Origin: Roseibium sediminicola
GTDB lineage: Bacteria; Pseudomonadota; Alphaproteobacteria; Rhizobiales; Stappiaceae
Direction: 5' to 3'
NCBI RefSeq assembly: GCF_023156505.1
Contig: NZ_JALNMJ010000008.1
Location: forward strand, 62,001-126,000
DNA: 64,000 nucleotides
A model generated the notes under the pieces. That model was not told the origin of the DNA and ran no database searches. It saw only the letters and a program-made list of their open reading frames with translations. The position numbers were made by a program, and so were the translations under genes. Below are positions 58,200 through 64,000 of the stretch, piece by piece. The stretch's first letter is position 1, and the number at the start of each line of letters is the position of its first letter.

Positions 58200-58950
58200 A
58201 GCGGGCGGCATCGCCTTTGTGCAAGAAGGCGAGGGCCCCCGGTTGCTGTTGTTGCACGGCGTCGGTCTCCGGGCGGAGGCCTGGAACGGGCAGATTGCAG
58301 GCCTTGCGAAGGATTTCGAAGTGACCGCGCCGGACTTGCCCGGTCATGGTGTCAGCGCGCGGCTTGAAGGCCTGCCGGGATTACCTGATTTCAGCAACAG
58401 CCTTGCCCGGTTTCTCGACCGGCCGGTGGTGGTGATTGGCCATTCCATGGGCGCGATGATCGCCCTTGATCTCGCGATCCGCTTTCCGGACCACGTCGTC
58501 GGCGTTGCGGCCTTGAATGCCATCTATCGGAGGACGGAGGCTGCAAAAGAAGCCGTCCAGAAGCGCGCCGACAATCTCGACGGAGGAACGGCGCCCGATC
58601 CGGAGCCGACGCTGCAACGCTGGTTCGGCAACGAGCCCACGCCCGAACGGCAGGCTTGTGCCAGCTGGCTGACATCCACCGATCCGCTCGGCTACCGGAC
58701 CGCCTACCGGACTTTCGCCGCCGAAGACGGGCCGTCCGGCGAGGAACTTGCCGGGCTTACCTGTCCGGCGCTGTTCCTGACCGGTGGCCTGGAGCCGAAT
58801 TCCACGCCCGCGATGTCGCGGGCGATGGCCGGTCTTGCGCCGCAGGGACGAGCCGCGGTGATCGAGGACGCGGCGCACATGATGCCGATGACCCATGCCG
58901 ATGCGGTCACGGCGATCTTGAAGGAGTTTGCAAGGGAGTGCCTGAAATGA
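58171..58950 (+). CDS. Alpha/beta hydrolase of the DUF1185 operon
   Basis: 259 residues. Serine hydrolase with HGVGLRAEAWNGQI (oxyanion), PDLPGHG, nucleophile VIGHSMGAMIAL, acid near FLTGGLEPNSTPAMS and His in EDAAHMMPM. Similar in design to RutD-like and 3-oxoadipate enol-lactonase-type hydrolases, which open lactones or amides. Overlaps both neighbours (29 bases with DUF1185 and ATGA with flavin reductase), so production is coupled. Confidence 0.92.
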   Translation: MTWTTRPRSEAGGIAFVQEGEGPRLLLLHGVGLRAEAWNGQIAGLAKDFEVTAPDLPGHGVSARLEGLPGLPDFSNSLARFLDRPVVVIGHSMGAMIALDLAIRFPDHVVGVAALNAIYRRTEAAKEAVQKRADNLDGGTAPDPEPTLQRWFGNEPTPERQACASWLTSTDPLGYRTAYRTFAAEDGPSGEELAGLTCPALFLTGGLEPNSTPAMSRAMAGLAPQGRAAVIEDAAHMMPMTHADAVTAILKEFARECLK

Positions 58951-59450
58951 GCGATCTTGATCCGCGCGCGCTGCGTGATGCCTTCGGGCGGTTCATGACC
59001 GGGGTGACCGTGGTGACAACATTGGGATCTGACGGCCAACCGGTGGGGTTCACCGCCAATTCATTTTCCTCCGTCTCCCTCGACCCGCCGCTGCTGCTGG
59101 TCTGTCCGGGCAAGTTCCTGTCGAGCTACCAGGCCTTTGCCGCCTGCAAGCGGTTCTGCGTCAGCGTGCTGTCGGAAGACCAGAAGGCGGCGGCGAACAC
59201 CTTTGCCGGGTTCAAGGGAGATCGTTTTGCGCAGGTTCCCCACATCCGGGATGCGCACGGCGTGCCGCTGCTTACCGGCGCCGTCGCGCAGTTCTCCTGC
59301 CGCACGCACCAGATCGTGCCGGCCGGAGACCATGCCCTCCTGATCGGCGAGGTGACCGCCTTTGATCAGACGGAGGCCGCCGGGCTCGGTTATGTCGGCG
59401 GGCAGTTCTTCCGGCCCGGTCAGACACAGACCCTGAGCATGGGAGCCTGA
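58947..59450 (+). CDS. Flavin reductase (RutF/HpaC type)
   Basis: 167 residues. Flavin-binding split-barrel with FGRFMTGVTVVTTLGSDG, PVGFTANSFSSVSLDPPLLL, AANTFAG and GDHALLIGEVTAF. It should supply FMNH2 from NAD(P)H to the luciferase-like monooxygenase encoded next. Start ATG 58947 overlaps the preceding stop (ATGA). In-frame sequence before it is not part of the protein. Confidence 0.93.
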   Translation: MSDLDPRALRDAFGRFMTGVTVVTTLGSDGQPVGFTANSFSSVSLDPPLLLVCPGKFLSSYQAFAACKRFCVSVLSEDQKAAANTFAGFKGDRFAQVPHIRDAHGVPLLTGAVAQFSCRTHQIVPAGDHALLIGEVTAFDQTEAAGLGYVGGQFFRPGQTQTLSMGA

Positions 59451-59453
59451 GCC

Positions 59454-60488
59454 ATGGAGTTTTCGCTGTTTGCCCATATGGAGCGGCTGACCCCGGACCA
59501 GCCCCATGACAAGCTCTATCAGGAGTTCCTGGACCTCTGCCGCCTCGCCGATGCCGGCGGCATGCGGGCGATCTGGACCGGCGAACATCACGGCATGGAA
59601 TTCACCATCGCGCCGAATCCGTTCCTGTCTCTGGTCGATCTCGCCCATCACACAAAGAATGCGCGCCTTGGCACCGGCACCGTGATCGCGCCGTTCTGGC
59701 ATCCGATCAAGCTGGCGGGCGAGGCGGCGGCGGCCGACCTGATGACGGGCGGGCGGATCGAACTCGGCATTGCACGCGGCGCCTATTCCTACGAATACGA
59801 GCGCCTGATGCCCGGCATGGATGCCTGGGAGGCCGGCCAGCGCATGCGCGAGACAGCGCCGCTGCTGCCGAAACTGTGGCGCGGCGATTGTGCGCACGAG
59901 GGCGCCCATTACCAGTTTCCGGCGACGACTTCTGCGCCGAAACCGCTGCAGGAAAACGGCCCGCCGATCTGGATCGCGGCGCGGGATCCGAACAGCCATG
60001 AATTCGGCGTCCACAACGGTTTCAACATCCAGGTGACCCCACTCTGGCAGGGCATGGGTGAAGTCGAGACGCTGATGGAGCGGTTCAATACTGCTTGCGC
60101 CACCCATGATGGGCCACGCCCGAAAATCATGCTGCTGCACCACACCTATGTGGCCAGCGACGTGGAGGATGCGGCCCTGGCAGCCCGGGAACTGTCGCGG
60201 TTCTACTGTTATTTCGGTGCCTGGTTTCAGAACAAGCGGCCGGTGAGCCAGGGCCTGATCGCGGCGCTTTCCGAAGAGGAGTTGGCGGCCAATGCCATGA
60301 TGGCGCCGGCAAACATGGCCCGGGACCTGACTGTCGGCACGGCGCAAGAGGTCATTGACCGGATCAGGCGCTACGAGGATCTTGGCTATGATGAATTCTC
60401 GTTCTGGATCGACAGCGGCATGAGTCATGAACGCAAAAAGGCGTCGCTGACCCGGTTTATCGAAGACGTCATGCCGGCCTTCGGCTGA
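59454..60488 (+). CDS. Luciferase-like (LLM class) flavin-dependent monooxygenase
   Basis: 344-residue TIM-barrel oxygenase of the bacterial luciferase family. MEFSLFAHMERL start, GMRAIWTGEHHGMEFTIAPNP, TGTVIAPFWHPIKLAGE, GRIELGIARGAYSYEYERL and a tail typical of the family. Uses FMNH2 and O2; partner reductase is immediately upstream. The three-base gap (TGA GCC ATG) implies coupling. Substrate unknown. Confidence 0.92.
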   Translation: MEFSLFAHMERLTPDQPHDKLYQEFLDLCRLADAGGMRAIWTGEHHGMEFTIAPNPFLSLVDLAHHTKNARLGTGTVIAPFWHPIKLAGEAAAADLMTGGRIELGIARGAYSYEYERLMPGMDAWEAGQRMRETAPLLPKLWRGDCAHEGAHYQFPATTSAPKPLQENGPPIWIAARDPNSHEFGVHNGFNIQVTPLWQGMGEVETLMERFNTACATHDGPRPKIMLLHHTYVASDVEDAALAARELSRFYCYFGAWFQNKRPVSQGLIAALSEEELAANAMMAPANMARDLTVGTAQEVIDRIRRYEDLGYDEFSFWIDSGMSHERKKASLTRFIEDVMPAFG

Positions 60489-60497
60489 GGGGGAAAC

Positions 60498-61967
60498 ATG
60501 CAGCATTACCAGCTCTATATCGACGGTCAGCGGAGGGAAGGGGCAGATGGTCAGGTCATGACCACCGAAAACCCGTCCACCGGCGAGGCCTGGGCGAGCT
60601 TCGCCTGCGCCGCGCCTGAAGATGTCGATGCCGCCGTGGCGGCCGCACGGCGCGCGCTTTCAGATCCCGCCTGGCGGGACATGACCCAGACCGCGCGCGG
60701 CAAGCTGCTCTTCCGGCTGGCGGAGCTGATCGAACGGAACGCGGAGAAACTCGGCCGTCTGGAAACGGCAGACAGCGGCAAGCTGCTCGCCGAAACGCTG
60801 AGCCAGACCGGCTATGTCGGTGATTTCTACCGCTACTACGGCGGCCTTGCCGACAAGATCGAAGGCGCCGTGCTGCCGATCGACAAGCCCGGCATGCATG
60901 CCTTTACAAGGCGCGAGCCGATCGGCGTGGTCGCGGCGATCGTGCCCTGGAACGCGCAGATGTTCCTGACCGCCACCAAGCTCGGACCGGCGCTCGCCGC
61001 CGGCTGCGCGGTGGTGCTGAAAGCCTCCGAAATGGCGCCGGTGCCGATGCTCGAATTCGCGTCCTTGGTTGAAGAGGCGGGCTTCCCGCCCGGCGTCGTC
61101 TCGGTCATTACGGGAGATGCGGAAAACTGCGCCATTCCGCTCACCCGTCACCCGGCTGTCGACCGTATCGCCTTTACCGGCGGGCCGGAGACCGCAAAGC
61201 ATGTGGTGCGCAATTCGGCGGAGAATTTTGCCGTCACGTCGTTGGAGCTCGGCGGCAAATCGCCGGTGCTGGTGTTTGCCGATGCGGATCTGGAGAGCGC
61301 CGCCAACGGATTGATCGCCGGGAATTTCGGCGCGTCGGGGCAAAGCTGTGTCGCCGGCTCGCGCGGTCTGGTGCAGCGGGAGATTTTCGACGAGCTGGTC
61401 GCAAGGATATCGGATAAGGCGGCCGGTATCCGCGTCGGCGATCCACTGGAGGCCGCGACCCATGTCGGGCCGCTCTGCACGAAGGCCCAGGTGAAACGGA
61501 TCCGCGAGACGCTTGCCAAGGCGGAGGCTCAGGGAGCGACAATCCGTTTCGGTGGCGCGCTGCTCGACCGGCCGGGCAACTACATGGCGCCGACCCTGGT
61601 GGAGTGTCCCACGGCGGAAATCGAAACGCTGAAGGTGGAGATGTTCGGTCCCGTCATGTCGCTGATGCCCTTCGACACCGAAGAGGAAGCGATTGCCCTT
61701 GCCAATGACACGGAGTTCGGCCTTGCCTCGGGGCTCTTCACCAGCGATGTCGCTCGTGCACATCGGGTCTCGGAACGGCTGCATGCCGGCATCTGCTGGG
61801 TGAACACCTACCGGGCGATTTCACCGATCGCGCCCTTCGGTGGTTACAACAAGTCAGGTTACGGACGGGAAGGCGGCCTGGAGGCGGTGCTGGACTATAC
61901 CCGCACCAAGACCACCTGGATCAACACGTCCGGGGCGCCGATGTCCAATCCCTTCGTGATGCGCTAG
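60498..61967 (+). CDS. NAD(P)+-dependent aldehyde dehydrogenase
   Basis: 489 residues. General base Glu in TSLELGGKSP and nucleophilic Cys in SGQSCVAGSR; GGPETAKHV binds nicotinamide; EMFGPVMSLMPF and NKSGYGREGGLEAVLDYTRTK are conserved. Closest in style to betaine/aminobutyraldehyde-type dehydrogenases. Last gene of the LysR-divergent operon, probably oxidising the aldehyde released by the monooxygenase. A diverged copy of its last ~85 bases exists at 63629-63716. Confidence 0.94.
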   Translation: MQHYQLYIDGQRREGADGQVMTTENPSTGEAWASFACAAPEDVDAAVAAARRALSDPAWRDMTQTARGKLLFRLAELIERNAEKLGRLETADSGKLLAETLSQTGYVGDFYRYYGGLADKIEGAVLPIDKPGMHAFTRREPIGVVAAIVPWNAQMFLTATKLGPALAAGCAVVLKASEMAPVPMLEFASLVEEAGFPPGVVSVITGDAENCAIPLTRHPAVDRIAFTGGPETAKHVVRNSAENFAVTSLELGGKSPVLVFADADLESAANGLIAGNFGASGQSCVAGSRGLVQREIFDELVARISDKAAGIRVGDPLEAATHVGPLCTKAQVKRIRETLAKAEAQGATIRFGGALLDRPGNYMAPTLVECPTAEIETLKVEMFGPVMSLMPFDTEEEAIALANDTEFGLASGLFTSDVARAHRVSERLHAGICWVNTYRAISPIAPFGGYNKSGYGREGGLEAVLDYTRTKTTWINTSGAPMSNPFVMR

Positions 61968-62010
61968 CTATCATCTGGTCCAGGTGGAACTCCGGTCAGA
62001 CCCCTGAAGG

Positions 62011-62691
62011 TCAATCGCCTTCACATGGCTCGGTCGCCAGGAAGGCGCGCAGGCCCTTTGTGTCGTCGTCCTCGAAGACCGTGCCGGTGACGGCAAGTTT
62101 TTCGATCCGGTCGAAGCGGAACGTGCGGAAATCCCGGCGCAGCTCGCACCAGGCGGAAAACATCCAGCCGTCCGTCAGATTCCAGAGCACAAGCGGCCGG
62201 ACGCTGCGCTCAGAGGACTGGCCTTCGCCGTCCCGGTAGTCGATTTCGACGATGAGACGCTGGCGGATCGCCTCGCGCACAAGGCTGACGGTGGGCGGGG
62301 CGCTGTTCTGGATCTGGAGGCTGTAAAAGGGCGCATCGGCAAGCTTGCGGTCTTCCGGGTTGGGCAGGCCCGCCTGGATCTTGGCGCGGGCTTCCTGCGC
62401 GGCGGTGGCCAGCATCGGATCGCCGGTGCGCTCGACAAAGGCAAGACCGATCGCCAGGGCGTCGACCTGATCGTGGGTGAAGGTCATGTTGGGCAGCTCA
62501 AAGCCCGGCCGCAGCAGGTAGCCGATCCCGGCCTCCCCTTCGATGGGAAGGCCGGAGGCCTGAAGATGGGCGATGTCGCGATAGATGGTGCTGAGGCTGA
62601 CTTCCATCCGTTCGGCGAGCTCACTGCCCCGGATCACATCGCGGGTGCGCATCTCGTTGAGGATTCGAAACAGGCGTTCCGCGCGTCGCAT
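62011..62691 (-). CDS. YafY-like HTH + WYL domain regulator
   Basis: 226 residues. N-terminal winged HTH (1-65: RGSELAERMEVSLSTIYRDI) and a C-terminal WYL domain (about 130-220; VEIDYRDGEGQSSERSVRPLVLW, WMFSAWCELRRDFRTFRFDRI). Ligand-sensing repressor or activator. It converges with the aldehyde dehydrogenase and follows ridA-like gene on the same strand by 50 bases, suggesting joint transcription; target unknown. Confidence 0.92.
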   Translation of the reverse strand: MRRAERLFRILNEMRTRDVIRGSELAERMEVSLSTIYRDIAHLQASGLPIEGEAGIGYLLRPGFELPNMTFTHDQVDALAIGLAFVERTGDPMLATAAQEARAKIQAGLPNPEDRKLADAPFYSLQIQNSAPPTVSLVREAIRQRLIVEIDYRDGEGQSSERSVRPLVLWNLTDGWMFSAWCELRRDFRTFRFDRIEKLAVTGTVFEDDDTKGLRAFLATEPCEGD

Positions 62692-62741
62692 TCTGTGCCT
62701 TTTCTGTTGCCGGCCAGGTTCGTTGCGAGGAACGCCTGGGG

Positions 62742-63137
62742 TTAGTCGGCGGCCGTCGCTTCGATCTCGAACAGGAGCGGGGCAAGCGCCAGACGGGTCA
62801 CCCCAACTAGGGTCATCGGCGGCGCGGCGTCAACCGGTCCGAAGCGCATGCCCATGAGATCGAAATTCTTCAAGGCCTCGTCCACATCCGTGGCGTAGAT
62901 CCTCAAGGACGTCACGTTGGCCAGGTTCATCCCGGCTGCGCCGAGCACGGCTTCGAGATTGTCGAGGGCAAGGGCAATCTGGCCACGCATGTCACCGGGA
63001 TGTTGCGGATTGCCCTCGGCATCGACGGCCGTCTGGCCGGCGCAGACCAGCTGCCGGTGTCCGCCCTCCAGGATTTCGGCCTGATGGTACCCCAGCTTCA
63101 GCGACCAGGCCCAGGGATTGACGGGTGTTCTCTTCAT
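62742..63137 (-). CDS. RidA (YjgF/UK114) family protein
   Basis: 131 residues from ATG 63137 (AAGGAAAG upstream). Motifs QLVCAGQTAVDAEGNPQHPGD, LDNLEAVLGAAGMNLANVTSLRIY and PPMTLVGVTRLALAPLLFEIEATA fit the family. The usual catalytic Arg of RidA imine deaminases sits in the TRLA segment. A RidA in this position could deaminate an enamine/imine from the nearby pathway (as RutC does), but could also be a general damage-control protein. First gene of a unit with the WYL regulator. Confidence 0.88.
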   Translation of the reverse strand: MKRTPVNPWAWSLKLGYHQAEILEGGHRQLVCAGQTAVDAEGNPQHPGDMRGQIALALDNLEAVLGAAGMNLANVTSLRIYATDVDEALKNFDLMGMRFGPVDAAPPMTLVGVTRLALAPLLFEIEATAAD

Positions 63138-63281
63138 CGGAGCTTTCCTTCGTTCGTTCGGAGAGCCCTTAAGAACCACAGGCCTGCTGTCAACGTGGTG
63201 AGAGGAGTGTTGGTTGAAGAAAAAAATAGAACCGGGGTGCGTCGTTCGATCCAGCTCCAGCTTGGCAAACGCCTTTTGCTG

Positions 63282-63625
63282 TCAACCCGCGCGTGCCTTG
63301 ACCGCTGCGGGATCGACGCCCGCCTGCACCATTTTCATTTCGGCGCGCGCTCTGAAGACCGCAAGAAGCGCGCTCAAGGATGAGTCATGGGCGCATTCCC
63401 GGTCCATCTTGGAATAGACCAGTCCCAGTTCCTGTTCCGTCCAGGTTTTCAGATCCGCCGGATTGTACTGATGCTGAACTTCCAGCTTGTCTAGGGCACG
63501 AGCGAACTTCGCTTCTGGGGTCTCGCAGGTCTCGTATTCATGCCAAAGCTCCAACAGCAGCTCGCCCGATTCCACCGAGAGCATGGCGCGCATCCTTGCC
63601 ATCGCGTCGGCTTCGTCCGCGAGGG
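63282..63625 (-). pseudogene. HD-domain phosphohydrolase, C-terminal remnant
   Basis: About 110 residues (AMARMRAMLSVESGELLLEL, LWHEYETCETPEAKFARALD, LDKLEVQHQYNPADLKTW, ending VQAGVDPAAVKARAG) resemble the C-terminal half of YfbR-like HD hydrolases. The His-Asp catalytic half is missing; on its 5' side the frame runs into antisense aldehyde dehydrogenase sequence. No proper start codon or ribosome site. Interpreted as a truncated gene. Confidence 0.75.
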
Positions 63626-63628
63626 CGG

Positions 63629-63716
63629 CCGGGAGGCGGTGCTGGATTACACCCGCACCAAGACCACTTGGATCAACACGTCCGAGGTGACTTTGTCCAA
63701 CCCGTTCGTGACGCGG
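63629..63716 (+). pseudogene. 3' end fragment of a second aldehyde dehydrogenase gene
   Basis: Translates to EGGREAVLDYTRTKTTWINT SEVTLSNPFVTR-like sequence, matching the last ~29 residues of the dehydrogenase at 60498-61967 with several synonymous and some coding changes. No stop at the expected place and no upstream gene. It is a remnant of a related, not identical, copy. Confidence 0.8.
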
Positions 63717-63817
63717 TTGAGCGCCTTCGATCCTGGCGTGGAACCGCGTCCAGCCGTGCCGCAGGAGATTAATAGTGGCCGGTATTTTTCGAGACCAGCG
63801 TTGGAAAACACCCTGGT

Positions 63818-64000
63818 TCATGTTTCCAACGGTGGCACGTCTCCAAGGCGGACGATGAAGGTCGGATCACTGTAATCGCCAAGATCGACATCAACTTCGA
63901 TGGAGTAAGCATCGGCCCCGGCGTATGAGCCGCCATCAAACATCCGGTGCGCGCGGGCTTCCGCCTCGGAAGAGGTCTTGCATTCGATCGCAGCTGCTTG
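63818..64000 (-). CDS. Hypothetical protein, C-terminal 60 residues (5' end outside window)
   Basis: Open frame from the window edge to a TGA at 63818-63820. Visible sequence includes AAAIECKTSSEAEARAHRMF, DGGSYAGADAYSIEVDVDLG and DPTFIVRLGDVPPLET. Acidic, soluble-looking, no family recognised. Balanced codon use and a compact alternating pattern suggest a real protein end rather than a shadow frame. Confidence 0.55.
   Translation of the reverse strand, partial: QAAAIECKTSSEAEARAHRMFDGGSYAGADAYSIEVDVDLGDYSDPTFIVRLGDVPPLET

Noticed and set aside
57600..63137. Calling the operon a rut pyrimidine-degradation operon
   Set aside because: No isochorismatase-like RutB, malonic semialdehyde reductase or uracil permease; DUF1185 is foreign to rut; the RidA gene is on the opposite strand.
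63282..63821. Complete 179-residue protein on the minus strand
   Set aside because: Its first ~65 codons are antisense to dehydrogenase-derived sequence and other scrap; only the last ~110 residues resemble a real family.

Overview
This window is GC-rich chromosomal DNA from an alphaproteobacterium, most likely of the Hyphomicrobiales (Rhizobiales). The placement rests on family content: CpdR, GapR (DUF2312), RcdA (DUF1465) and the DUF1013 protein TrcR are alphaproteobacterial cell-cycle factors. DUF1036, DUF1192, DUF1244, the short aa3-oxidase subunit IV, an mmgR/suhB-like small RNA and several short palindromic intergenic repeats fit the same group. A marine Stappiaceae-like genus (Roseibium/Labrenzia type) is plausible, but that is inference only. 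Most of the window is core genome. No phage, integrase, complete insertion sequence or CRISPR array was seen.

Layout. 1-9 kb: a truncated lytic transglycosylase, a DUF459 SGNH-like protein, and convergent gltB-gltD (glutamate synthase). 9.4-12.1 kb: a four-gene operon matching bufferin biosynthesis (precursor BufA, MNIO enzyme BufB, partner BufC, DoxX protein), that is, a copper-handling ribosomally made modified peptide. 12-19 kb: threonine aldolase, a small heat-shock protein, an alpha/beta hydrolase, HisN-type phosphatase, a small RNA with its own promoter and terminator, N-formylglutamate amidohydrolase divergent from cpdR, tRNA-Val(GAC) and rpmJ. 19-35.5 kb: TPR proteins, DUF1036-pyruvate kinase, a second N-formylglutamate amidohydrolase followed by DUF1244 and gapR, a DUF882 M15-like peptidase, a sigma-54 response regulator, oligopeptidase F, a DUF3445 heme protein, an AarF-type kinase, a cytochrome oxidase subunit, an RluA-type pseudouridine synthase and rpsU. 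35.8-46 kb: MATE exporter, purE-purK, two DUF465 proteins, an acyl-CoA ligase, a TauE/SafE permease, propionyl-CoA synthetase and an SDR. Two copies of a 264-bp MITE-like element lie here, each just upstream of a minus-strand gene. 46-52.5 kb: an ABC exporter, rpmE, rcdA, DUF1192, a quinone oxidoreductase and trcR.

52.6-64 kb is the most accessory-looking part. It holds a TAXI-type TRAP transporter, a DUF1272 protein, a membrane M50-like protease, and a LysR regulator divergent from a tight five-gene operon (DUF1185, alpha/beta hydrolase, flavin reductase, luciferase-like monooxygenase, aldehyde dehydrogenase). A WYL regulator and a RidA protein follow on the other strand. The operon resembles the pyrimidine Rut pathway in composition but lacks its defining amidohydrolase, so it may be an uncharacterised oxidative ring- or amide-opening pathway. 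The right end is scarred: the C-terminal part of an HD-domain gene is joined to the 3' end of a second aldehyde dehydrogenase gene.

The strongest candidates for interesting biology are the bufferin operon with a terminator-like hairpin after the precursor gene, the DUF1185/monooxygenase operon with palindromic operator candidates, the MITE pair, and the presence of four separate cell-cycle regulators in one window.
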